Assembly: GCA_035461525.1 (NCBI GenBank)
Contig: DATHVD010000069.1
Location: 1-5,316, forward strand
Reading direction: 5' to 3'
DNA: 5,316 bases
From: JAIBJN01 sp035461525
Lineage (GTDB): Bacteria; Actinomycetota; Thermoleophilia; Gaiellales; Gaiellaceae
This document shows, in pieces, positions 1 to 5,261 of this stretch. Under the pieces are notes generated by a model. It had not been told where the DNA came from. It did no database searches and saw only the letters and a program-made list of their open reading frames with translations. A program made the position numbers and the translations under genes. The number at the start of each line of letters is the position of its first letter. The first letter of the stretch is position 1.

Positions 1-223
1 GTCCGGGGACTGACCCCGGACGTGGCCGGGGAGGACGCTGCGCCGGGCCACGGCCGCTCCGGCCGGTATGTGGACAGCGCTCCGGACCTGGCGCGGGCTT
101 GCGCCGCCTCCGTTCACATTTCGTCCACCGGGAGCCATGCCCCGGGGTCAGACCCCGGGGCGTGTCCCGCGCGGACACCGGCCGGTGCCAGGCACCTGAC
201 GTGGCCATGCGGGACACGTGGGG
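1..223. repeat. Cluster of short quasi-palindromic repeats in a gene-free stretch
   Basis: No open frame here looks like a real protein. The stretch holds three related 13-base quasi-palindromes. They lie at 5-17 (GGGGTCAGTCCCC on the - strand), 144-156 (GGGGTCAGACCCC) and 184-196 (GGTGCCAGGCACC). Two sit in longer perfect stems: 1-8 pairs with 14-21, and 139-148 pairs with 152-161 around a 3-base loop. The first and third are followed at the same distance by the same nonamer, GACGTGGCC (19-27 and 198-206). The second is followed by CGTGTCC, one base further on. A further inverted pair, CGTGTCCCGC at 161-170 and its complement at 209-218, encloses the third element. This resembles a REP/BIME-type intergenic repeat cluster. 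The left edge of the window cuts it, so its full extent is unknown. Confidence 0.6.
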
Positions 224-263
224 AGCGGCGCGCCGGAAGGCGCGTCTCCCGCAGAATGGCGCT

Positions 264-770
264 GTGATCGCCGCGGTCGTCCTCGCCGCGGGAGCGGCCA
301 CGCGCTTCGGCTCGCCGAAGCAGCGGCTGCTCCTGCCCCACGTCCTCGCCGCGCTCCGCGCAGCGCCGCTGGACGACATCGTCGTCGTCGCCGGCGCGCA
401 CGCGCTCGGTGAGGAGATGGAGGGGGCGCGCGTCGTCGCCTGCGCGGAGTGGGAGCGCGGACCCGGAGCGTCGCTGCGCTGCGGGCTCGCCGCGCTGCCG
501 ACTGCGGCCGAGGCGGCCGTCGTTGTCCTCGCCGACGGGCCCGACCTCGCGCCGGCAGCCGTCGAGCGCGTGCTCGCGGCCTGGCGCGGAGGCGCGGGGG
601 CCCTCGTCGCCGCAAGCTACGACGGGGAGCGCGGGCACCCGCTCGTCCTTGCCCGCGAGCTCTGGGACGCCGTCCCCGACGAAGGCGTCCGCTCCCTCGA
701 GCCCGCGCTCGTCCCCTGCGACGACCTCGGCCGCCCCGGCGACGTGGACATCCCGGAAGACCTGCCGTGA
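264..770 (+). CDS. Small MobA/MocA-like nucleotidyltransferase
   Basis: A 168-residue protein of the NTP-transferase superfamily (MobA/MocA group), which moves a nucleotide from CTP or GTP to a molybdopterin or similar acceptor in the cytoplasm. The nucleotide-binding signature LAAGxxxRFGxxK is at residues 7-19. The metal-binding aspartate motif LADGPDL is at 89-95, the family GHP motif at 124-126, and the DVDIPEDL ending (like DIDTPEDL) at 160-167. The GTG at 264 places the LAAG loop at the usual distance from the N-terminus; the frame is open further upstream, but that part is repeat-derived. No good ribosome-binding site is visible. The segment after the lysine runs straight into the next helix and lacks the roughly ten-residue GGxPLL loop common in MocA, so the protein is shorter than the usual 190-200 residues. 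It overlaps the next gene by 4 bp. No xdh, coxL or other mo-genes are in view, so the substrate is unknown. Confidence 0.8.
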   Translation: MIAAVVLAAGAATRFGSPKQRLLLPHVLAALRAAPLDDIVVVAGAHALGEEMEGARVVACAEWERGPGASLRCGLAALPTAAEAAVVVLADGPDLAPAAVERVLAAWRGGAGALVAASYDGERGHPLVLARELWDAVPDEGVRSLEPALVPCDDLGRPGDVDIPEDLP

Positions 771-1273
771 GCCGCCGGCGCCTGCTTCGCCCGGCGGTCC
801 TGATCCCGGCGCTCGTCCTCCTCTCGCTCGCAGCCGGCGTCGGGTACGCGCTCTGGACCCAGCTGGACGCGTCCCGCATCGAGGCGAACGAGCGGATCCT
901 CGCCACGCTGCCGGTCTTCCCGGGCGCCGAGGAGGTCGACCGGCTCACGCGAACGACCGCGGAAGGCGCCATCCCCGTGCCCGACACAGTGACGACGACA
1001 GTCCTCTTCGCCCCGCCGCCGGGCGTGACGCAGGCGGAGGTGGTCGAGTTCTACGTGACCGAGCTCACGCCCGAGTGGGCTGCCCGGACGACGACCGTGA
1101 CAGCCGAGGACGAGGAGGCGGACGCCGTCCCCTCCACCGCCTTCCGGGTCGACTTCACCCGCGGCAACGACTGTGTCAGCCTCCTCACCTACGGGATGGC
1201 TGAGGGGCACATCGGCGACCCGAGCTTCGCGCTCTCGGCGGAGAGCGGCCGCGGCCCCTGTCCCGAGCCGTAA
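767..1273 (+). CDS. Membrane-anchored protein of unknown function
   Basis: A 168-residue protein I do not recognise. It starts at the GTG in the GTGA overlap (767-770) with the stop of the nucleotidyltransferase, so the two are probably translationally coupled. The N-terminus is basic (MSRRRLLR), followed by one hydrophobic helix at about residues 9-30. The rest, roughly 135 residues, should lie outside the membrane, because positive charges precede the helix. The soluble part has an LPVFPGAEEV segment at 48-57, a threonine-rich strand near 74-79, and an acidic patch at 114-119. It has two cysteines, at 136 and 165, which could pair outside the cell. The pattern FPGA, then FYV..L, then W resembles small actinobacterial extracytoplasmic proteins, but I cannot name a family. 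There is no lipobox cysteine. Codon use matches the neighbours, so the frame is very likely real. Confidence 0.72.
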   Translation: MSRRRLLRPAVLIPALVLLSLAAGVGYALWTQLDASRIEANERILATLPVFPGAEEVDRLTRTTAEGAIPVPDTVTTTVLFAPPPGVTQAEVVEFYVTELTPEWAARTTTVTAEDEEADAVPSTAFRVDFTRGNDCVSLLTYGMAEGHIGDPSFALSAESGRGPCPEP

Positions 1274-1299
1274 CGCTCAAGGCGCACGCCGTCCTGCCG

Positions 1300-1715
1300 A
1301 TGATCGGGCCCGCGGTCGTGGACGCCTCCGCCCTGGGGATCGACGAGCGCGAGGCGCGCGAGCCGGCCTCCCCGCTTCGACGCCGTCCTCTCCAGGCGGA
1401 TGGCCTCGTGCTCCGCCCCCAGCTCCTCCAGGCGAAGGAAGCGCCTCCGCCCCCGGCGCCGGCCGCGCAGGCTCCCACCGAGGCGGCGGCCACCCTCCCG
1501 GAGCGCTGGGAAATCCAGATGGACGTCTACAACGGCACCCGGCGCGGCAGCGCGGCCGCGAGCCTGGCGAACGTGGCCGCGGGCTCGCCTACCGGGTCGG
1601 CGAGGTGGACGACGCCGACCGGAGAAAATCACGCGTAGACGATCGCTTCGGCATCGGTACGGCTGCCCTGCCGACCGGGGACGATCAGTGTCGTCTGGTC
1701 GTCATCGTCGGCTAG
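1300..1715 (+). pseudogene. Frameshifted gene ending in a LytR_C-like domain
   Basis: One frame from the ATG at 1300 has almost only G or C at third positions. It runs through a proline/alanine-rich linker (about 1438-1485) into WEIQMDVYNGTRRGSAAASL, ending near 1566. This matches the start of a LytR_C domain (V.V.NGT...G.AA..A). Near 1575-1585 the match moves to the -1 frame, which reads RGLAYRVGEVDDAD and ends TGDDQCRLVVIVG before the stop at 1713-1715. That agrees with the domain's GYRV..V..A and closing LVVIVG. One base therefore appears to be missing. The middle of the domain also looks about 15-20 residues short. LytR_C domains occur at the ends of LCP cell-wall ligases or in small anchored proteins. 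No membrane helix is seen before this one, so the 5' part may also be decayed. A sequencing error is possible. The first 26 bp after the upstream gene hold nothing notable. Confidence 0.5.
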
Positions 1716-1723
1716 AGGAACGG

Positions 1724-1963
1724 CTACAGGAGCGGCGTGCGCAGCGCCGCGAGCCTCGCCTTCAGGTCCGGCGGCATCGGCTCGCTGCAGGCGACGCGCA
1801 CGTACGTCCGCAGGTCGGCCTCGAAGCGGTAGCGCTTCTTGCAGTAGCCGCAGTCGTCGAGATGCGCCTCCGCCTCGCGCCGCTCGGACTCGTCAAGCGC
1901 ACGGTCGAGGTACGGCTGGATCAGCTCCTCGCACTTCTCGCAGATCGACTCGAAGCCCGTCAC
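1724..1963 (-). CDS. rsrA: Zinc-binding anti-sigma factor, RsrA type
   Basis: A 79-residue zf-HC2/ZAS anti-sigma factor expected to hold the adjacent ECF sigma factor inactive in the cytoplasm and release it on thiol oxidation. The zinc motif HxxxCxxC is at H34, C38 and C41. Upstream are C8 and C11, with C11 aligning to the zinc/redox cysteine C11 of Streptomyces RsrA. C59, in VACSEPMPPDLKARL, matches the region around RsrA C61/C62 and its following P..LRA segment. All key RsrA positions are thus present, although the loop between C11 and the histidine is three residues shorter and the C-terminal tail is missing (about 105 residues in Streptomyces). It starts with GTG inside a GTGA overlap with the sigma stop. 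GGGGAGGAG lies just upstream as a strong ribosome-binding site, so translation is coupled. The redox role is inferred from these residues; a different signal is possible. Confidence 0.88.
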   Translation of the reverse strand: MTGFESICEKCEELIQPYLDRALDESERREAEAHLDDCGYCKKRYRFEADLRTYVRVACSEPMPPDLKARLAALRTPLL

Positions 1964-2541
1964 GACTCCTCCCCGACAGCGGCCTCGGCAAGCTCGCTCT
2001 TCAGAATTCTACGGCCTCGATGCAGACGCGACATGACGGTTCCGATCGGGATGTCGAGGATCTGCGCGGCGTCGGCGTAGGAGAAGTCGCCGATGTCGAC
2101 GAGCACGATCACGTCGCGGAAGTCGTGCGGCACGCTCGACAGGGCCTGCACGATCGAATCCTGCGAGAGGCGCTCGACGATCCGCTCCTCGGCCGGCTCG
2201 CCGGCCGTCTCCTCGAGGCGGTTGTAGAGGAAGTAGTCGCCCTCCTCCATCGGCCGGATGTCCGGCGTCCGCTGCTGCCGGCGGCCGCGGTCGATGTTGA
2301 TGTTGGTGAGGATGCGCATGAGCCACGCCCGCAGGTTCGTCCCGGGCGTGTAGGAGCGCCAGCTCCGAAACGCGCGGGCGTACGTCTCCTGGACGAGGTC
2401 CTCCGCCTCCTCCCGCGTCGGCACGAACCGCCGCGCTACGCGATAGACCTGGTCGGCCAGCTCAAGCGCCTCCTCCTCGAAGCGGACGCGGTCGCGCGCC
2501 TCGCCTGCCAGCCGGCGGGCTTCGGTCTCGGGCTCTGCCAT
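1960..2541 (-). CDS. sigR: ECF sigma factor of the SigR/SigH redox group
   Basis: A 193-residue group 4 (ECF) sigma-70 factor that directs RNA polymerase to thiol-stress promoters. Region 2 spans about residues 22-92, with AEDLVQETYARAF at 46-58 and PGTNLRAWLMRILTN at 66-80. Region 4 spans about 125-186, with a helix-turn-helix at 155-177 that includes IPIGTVMSRLHRGRR. The PGTNL.AWL.RILTN and IPIGTVMSRLHRGRR blocks are those of Streptomyces SigR and mycobacterial SigH. The linker between regions (about 93-122) is long and acidic, as in that group. I chose the ATG at 2541. A TTG seven codons upstream (2562) falls on the -10 box of the predicted promoter and could not be in the transcript. Partner evidence is the overlapping rsrA-type gene downstream. 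The exact GGAAT-N18-GTT promoter immediately upstream points to autoregulation. Confidence 0.92.
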   Translation of the reverse strand: MAEPETEARRLAGEARDRVRFEEEALELADQVYRVARRFVPTREEAEDLVQETYARAFRSWRSYTPGTNLRAWLMRILTNINIDRGRRQQRTPDIRPMEEGDYFLYNRLEETAGEPAEERIVERLSQDSIVQALSSVPHDFRDVIVLVDIGDFSYADAAQILDIPIGTVMSRLHRGRRILKSELAEAAVGEES

Positions 2542-2561
2542 CCGCCGGACACTAACAAGCA

Positions 2562-2587
2562 AACGCCCCGCTTCCGGACGCTATTCC
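2562..2587 (-). promoter_or_regulatory. Predicted SigR-type promoter of the sigma/anti-sigma operon
   Basis: On the - strand GGAAT lies at 2587-2583 and GTT at 2564-2562, separated by exactly 18 bases. This is an exact match to the published SigR/SigH consensus GGAAT-N18-GTT. The -35 box shares bases with the last codon and stop of the upstream HMA gene (GAA TAG). Transcription should begin around 2556-2553, giving a leader of roughly 12-15 bases before the ATG at 2541. An exact match to eight fixed bases at fixed spacing, in the only gap before this very sigma gene, is unlikely by chance. Confidence 0.8.
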
Positions 2588-2799
2588 GGCGCGAGCAAGC
2601 GGAAGCCGCCGCGGTCGAGCGCCGCGACGAGCTCGTCGCGGGCGACGCGCTCGTCGTCCCAGGAGAGCCTCACCTGGCCCATCAGGTTCGCGTTGGCGGA
2701 CTCGAGGCCCTCCACCGAGCGGAGCGCGTGCCCGAGACGGAGCACGCACCGCTCGCAGCGGATCCCGCTCACCTGCAGGGTCTCGGACCTGATGGGCAT
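2581..2799 (-). CDS. Stand-alone heavy-metal-associated (HMA) domain protein, CopZ-like
   Basis: A 72-residue single HMA domain, the usual size for a free cytoplasmic metallochaperone. The metal site is GIRCERC at residues 12-18 (C15, C18), corresponding to GMxCxxC of CopZ/Atx1, which binds Cu(I) or similar soft metals between the two thiols. The usual methionine is replaced by isoleucine. The rest follows the family order: a first strand (ETLQVSG), helix (VLRLGHALRSVEG), strand pair (ESANANL, GQVRLSWD), and a second helix ending in GGFRLL (like AGYxv). Its ATG directly follows the TAG of the ligase gene with no spacing, so it is almost certainly co-transcribed with it and probably translated by reinitiation, since no clear ribosome-binding site is seen. 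No copper ATPase or CsoR lies in the window. Metal chaperone is the likely role; a thiol-sensing role is an alternative given the neighbours. Confidence 0.85.
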   Translation of the reverse strand: MPIRSETLQVSGIRCERCVLRLGHALRSVEGLESANANLMGQVRLSWDDERVARDELVAALDRGGFRLLAPE

Positions 2800-3870
2800 C
2801 TACACGCCATCGTACGTGAGCTCCGCGAGGCGCTCGCACAGGGCCGGGAGCCCTTCGCGCCGGCCGCGAGCGAGCTGCTCGCCAGCCTGGTCGAGGCCCG
2901 GGAGGGCGTCGAGGAGATCGGCGCTCCCCAGCCGCCCCGCGGCCGGGCGAACGCGCTCGAGGAGCTCATCGAGTAGCTCGGGGACGGAGCGGAGGCGCCT
3001 CCAGGCCGGGTGGACGAGCTCAGCGGCCGCGCCGAATCGGGCCGCGGTCCAGCGGTTCTGGGCGTAGAGGCCTCGGTCGGCGGGGGACCAGGCGGGCTCG
3101 GCGGCGGCGACGAGCGCGTGGGCGAGCGCTGCGAGGGCCGCCGTGGCGGCGAGGCGCGTCGGCTGGTCGGGCATCCGCAGCTCGAGCGTGCCGAGCCGCG
3201 GGTGCGGCCTCACGTCCCACCAGAGCCGCATGAGGTCGTCGGAGAGCCCCAGCTCGACGAGCGACTCCGCGAAGGCGACGAAGGCGTCGTGGCCGGCGAA
3301 TGCGGGCGGCCCGCCGCTCCGCGGCAGGAGGGCGAGGATCTCCGCGCGCGTCGAGGCGAGCCCCGTTTCCTTGCCCGCGAGGTAGGGCGACCCGGCCGAG
3401 AGTGCGAGTACGAGCGGGAGCCACGGGAGAACCGCCTCGAGCCGTCCCATGCACTCCTCCGGACTCGCCACGCCGACGTGGACGTGCAACCCGCAGCAGT
3501 ACTGGCGCCGCGCGGACGGGCCGGCGTGCGCGACGAAGCGGAGCAGCGGCTCCTTCGGCGTCACGGGCTGCTCCTCGGGAACCGCCGTCGGCCACGTCCC
3601 CGCCGCCGCGGCCACGAGCCCGTGCTCCGCAAGCCTCCGGCGCGCCTCCGCGCGGAGGGAGGCGAGCTCGGCGACCGCGGAGCCGACGTCCGGGTGGATT
3701 CCGGTCGTCAGCTCGAGCATCGTCGTGAAGAGCTCGGCCTTCAGGCCCGCGCCGTCGAGCACGCCTGCCGGGACCGGCGCCGGGGAGAGCGTCGCGGCGT
3801 CAAGGACGAAGAGCTCCTCTTCGATCCCGACCGAGAACGCCGAGGACTGGCCGTAGCGGTGGCGCACCAC
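2800..3870 (-). CDS. GCS2-family carboxylate-amine ligase (glutamate-cysteine ligase-like, YbdK type)
   Basis: A 356-residue ATP-dependent ligase of the GCS2/YbdK family, close to the usual 360-380 residues. Members join the gamma-carboxyl of glutamate to an amine, in some cases cysteine. Family motifs in order are VGIEEELFVLD at 14-24 (acidic metal-binding residues), CGLHVHVG at 126-133, SPYLAGKETGLASTR at 161-175, the W-rich block at 217-238 containing RPHPRLGTLELRMPDQPT, and NRWTAARFG at 272-280. The GTG at 3870 is chosen; a second GTG follows at once, and neither has a ribosome-binding site. A TAGACT box six bases upstream suggests a leaderless message. It is followed without a gap by the HMA gene, then sigR and rsrA. 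That setting favours a role in making a low-molecular-weight thiol precursor, but YbdK-type enzymes can have weak cysteine activity, so the substrate is uncertain. Confidence 0.9.
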   Translation of the reverse strand: MVRHRYGQSSAFSVGIEEELFVLDAATLSPAPVPAGVLDGAGLKAELFTTMLELTTGIHPDVGSAVAELASLRAEARRRLAEHGLVAAAAGTWPTAVPEEQPVTPKEPLLRFVAHAGPSARRQYCCGLHVHVGVASPEECMGRLEAVLPWLPLVLALSAGSPYLAGKETGLASTRAEILALLPRSGGPPAFAGHDAFVAFAESLVELGLSDDLMRLWWDVRPHPRLGTLELRMPDQPTRLAATAALAALAHALVAAAEPAWSPADRGLYAQNRWTAARFGAAAELVHPAWRRLRSVPELLDELLERVRPAAGRLGSADLLDALPGLDQAGEQLARGRREGLPALCERLAELTYDGV

Positions 3871-3876
3871 GCGCCG

Positions 3877-3882
3877 AGTCTA
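3877..3882 (-). promoter_or_regulatory. Possible -10 box for a leaderless ligase transcript
   Basis: TAGACT (TANNNT type) lies on the - strand, ending six bases before the GTG at 3870. This spacing would put the transcription start on the start codon, a common arrangement in actinobacteria, and would explain the missing ribosome-binding site. No convincing -35 box is seen. Confidence 0.4.
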
Positions 3883-3898
3883 CGGAGGAGAGAGAGGT

Positions 3899-3935
3899 GG
3901 TCGGAGGCCCGGGCAGGCAGGGCGGGCCTCCGACC
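3899..3935 (-). terminator. Strong hairpin, likely terminator after the protease gene
   Basis: GGTCGGAGGCCC at 3899-3910 is perfectly complementary to GGGCCTCCGACC at 3924-3935. One more G-C pair (3911/3923) leaves an 11-base loop. It starts 34 bases past the protease stop and ends 29 bases before the ligase start. The bases after it on the - strand are pyrimidine-rich but not a run of T, as is usual in high-GC actinobacteria. It separates the protease from the ligase operon. Confidence 0.65.
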
Positions 3936-3968
3936 GTTCAGCCCCTGGGGGGAGGGGCCGCGGGCGCA

Positions 3969-5144
3969 CTAGCCGCCAGGCTGGCTTGGCTGGCGCCCGA
4001 GCGTCACGCTCACCGTCCGCTGCGTGTCGTCGCGCTGGACGTCGAGCGTCATCGTCTCTCCAGGCTTCTTGTCCATGATCAGGCGGCGAAGCTCGTCCGG
4101 GTCGGCGACGGCCCTGCCGTCGGCGGTCGTGACGATGTCTCCGCCGAGCACGTAGCTCGTGCCGTCGACGATCACCTGCTGGCTCCCGCCCTCGAGCCCC
4201 GCTTCGTCGGCCGGGCTGCCGGGGACGACGGAAACGATCAGGACGCCCTCGTCCACGGGGAGCCGGAACGTCTCCGAGAGCCTCGCGTCGATCGCCTGCA
4301 TCTGCACCCCGAGGTACGCGTGCTCCACCTTGCCGCTCTCGAGGATCTGGGACACGACCTCCTTGACGGTATTGATGGGGACGGCGAAGCCGATGCCGAC
4401 GTTGCCGCCGCCCGAGTCGCTCTCGATCTGCGAGTTGACGCCGATCACGCGCCCGTTTGCGTCGAGGAGCGGGCCGCCGGAGTTGCCGCGGTTGATGGGG
4501 GCGTCCGTCTGGATCACGCGGTCGATCGTGTAGCCGTTGGGGGCGGTGATCTCGCGCTGGAGGGCGCTGACGATTCCCGCCGTGACCGTGCGCTCCAGGC
4601 CGAAGGGGTTCCCAATGGCGACGACCGCGTCGCCGACGCGCACCGCGTCCGAGCTCCCGAGGGGGAGGGGAGTCAGCGCTCGTGCCTGTGCGTCGATCTT
4701 GAGCACCGCGATGTCGGTCGAGGGGTCAGTACCGACGATTCTCGCGGGGACGCGGTCGTCGCCCGAGAAATTGACTTCGACTTCCTGTGCGCCGTCGATA
4801 ACGTGGTAGTTCGTGACGATGTGCCCTTCCTTGTCGATCACAAAACCCGAGCCGAGCGAGCTGGCGCTCTGGGGACCGAAGAACGGGTCGGAGGAGACCA
4901 CCGACGTCGACGAGACCTGCACGACGCCGGGGCCCGCCACCCGGTAGATCTCCTGCACGGACATCCCTCCGCTCTGCTCGGCCTCGAACCGCGACGCGGA
5001 GCCGGACGACTCGACCGTCCGGACGACGGTTGTCGCCCCGCCGGCGTCGGAGCCGACGAGGGAGCCGATGCCGACGGCCGCCGCCCCGCCGATGACGCCG
5101 GCGAAGACGAGGGAAGCCGTTCGGGTGAGGGTGCCTGCGCCCAT
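3969..5144 (-). CDS. HtrA/DegP-like trypsin-family serine protease with PDZ domain
   Basis: A 391-residue membrane-anchored protease that should degrade or process misfolded proteins outside the cytoplasmic membrane. A short N-terminal stretch is followed by one hydrophobic helix at about 11-31, then a low-complexity linker to about 60. The trypsin-like domain spans about 62-265. Its catalytic triad is H114 (TNYHVIDG), D144 (STDIAVLKI) and S222 (GNSGGP), with the family motif AIGNPFGLERTVTAGIVSALQR at 176-197 seen in two parts. A single PDZ domain covers about 276-375, with YLGV as its opening. Nothing key is missing. I chose the ATG at 5144. A TTG 12 codons further upstream keeps the frame open but lies in the promoter. 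The gene has its own promoter, an upstream direct repeat and a downstream hairpin, so it is probably a single-gene unit. Confidence 0.93.
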   Translation of the reverse strand: MGAGTLTRTASLVFAGVIGGAAAVGIGSLVGSDAGGATTVVRTVESSGSASRFEAEQSGGMSVQEIYRVAGPGVVQVSSTSVVSSDPFFGPQSASSLGSGFVIDKEGHIVTNYHVIDGAQEVEVNFSGDDRVPARIVGTDPSTDIAVLKIDAQARALTPLPLGSSDAVRVGDAVVAIGNPFGLERTVTAGIVSALQREITAPNGYTIDRVIQTDAPINRGNSGGPLLDANGRVIGVNSQIESDSGGGNVGIGFAVPINTVKEVVSQILESGKVEHAYLGVQMQAIDARLSETFRLPVDEGVLIVSVVPGSPADEAGLEGGSQQVIVDGTSYVLGGDIVTTADGRAVADPDELRRLIMDKKPGETMTLDVQRDDTQRTVSVTLGRQPSQPGG

Positions 5145-5153
5145 CTGCACGCA

Positions 5154-5180
5154 CTTATAGCCACCAGCCCGTGAAGGCAA
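5154..5180 (-). promoter_or_regulatory. Likely promoter of the protease gene
   Basis: TATAAG at 5159-5154 on the - strand is a good sigma-70 type -10 box. TTGCCT at 5180-5175 could be a poor -35 box with a short 15-base spacer. The start would fall about 5147-5146, only two or three bases before the ATG at 5144, so the message would be nearly leaderless. This fits the absence of a ribosome-binding site and supports the ATG over the upstream TTG and GTG codons. Confidence 0.55.
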
Positions 5181-5190
5181 CGTTGACCTC

Positions 5191-5207
5191 GGTTAAGGCC
5201 AGGTTAA
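5191..5207 (-). promoter_or_regulatory. Tandem TTAACC repeat, candidate response-regulator operator
   Basis: On the - strand TTAACC occurs at 5207-5202 and again at 5196-5191, separated by five bases and so repeating every 11 bases. With flanking bases the shared unit is CTTAACC. A 6-N5-6 direct repeat in one helical turn is the layout bound by dimers of OmpR/PhoB-family regulators (Bacillus PhoP boxes are TTAACA-like). It lies about 45-62 bases upstream of the predicted start, where an activator would contact polymerase. No regulator gene is in the window. Confidence 0.5.
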
Positions 5208-5220
5208 GCGGGTTCGCTGC

Positions 5221-5255
5221 GGGGGAGGGGCCGGCGCCCCGCCGGCCCCTCCCCC
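5221..5255 (-). terminator. 15-bp perfect hairpin, likely terminator of the right-edge gene
   Basis: Bases 5221-5235 are perfectly complementary to 5241-5255 around the 5-base loop GCCCC; a further C-G pair (5220/5256) extends it. It lies 6 bases past the TAG of the partial gene at the right edge and ahead of the protease regulatory region. No T run follows on the - strand. Terminator is the most likely role. Confidence 0.7.
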
Positions 5256-5261
5256 GGGCAG

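Noticed and set aside
22..267. An 81-codon frame ending in a GTGA overlap with the transferase start, which might look like a coupled upstream gene.
   Set aside because: It runs straight through the palindromic repeats, has no recognisable motif, and its codon bias is not gene-like.
148..987. A 279-codon - strand frame opposite the nucleotidyltransferase.
   Set aside because: The product is mostly arginine, alanine and glycine, typical of an antisense frame in GC-rich DNA.
1312..1335. AVVDASAL in the decayed gene resembles the start of a PIN-domain toxin (VVDASAL).
   Set aside because: The further acidic residues of a PIN domain are not found downstream in any frame, and no antitoxin gene is next to it. 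The match is too short.
1570..1590. Programmed -1 frameshifting in the LytR_C-like gene.
   Set aside because: No X XXY YYZ slippery heptamer or obvious following stem is seen at the switch, and the domain also appears internally shortened, so mutation or a read error is simpler.
2541..2562. TTG at 2562 as an alternative start for the sigma factor.
   Set aside because: It overlaps the GTT -10 box of the predicted promoter, so it would lie upstream of the transcript; the ATG at 2541 gives the normal SigR-like length.
2020..2976. A 318-codon open frame on the + strand across the sigma factor and HMA genes.
   Set aside because: It is antisense to two well-supported genes and runs through a predicted promoter; no domain is visible. 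Long antisense frames are expected at this GC content.
3010..3972. A 320-codon open frame on the + strand opposite the ligase gene.
   Set aside because: It is the antisense mirror of a gene with clear GCS2 motifs; the frame has no motif of its own and crosses a hairpin.
3897..5174. A 425-codon open frame on the + strand opposite the protease gene.
   Set aside because: It is the antisense mirror of the protease. Its composition is rich in R, D, H and A with no recognisable motif, whereas the - strand has a full catalytic triad and PDZ domain.
5144..5180. TTG at 5180 as the protease start, adding 12 residues.
   Set aside because: It coincides with the promoter region (TATAAG lies between it and the ATG) and has no ribosome-binding site.
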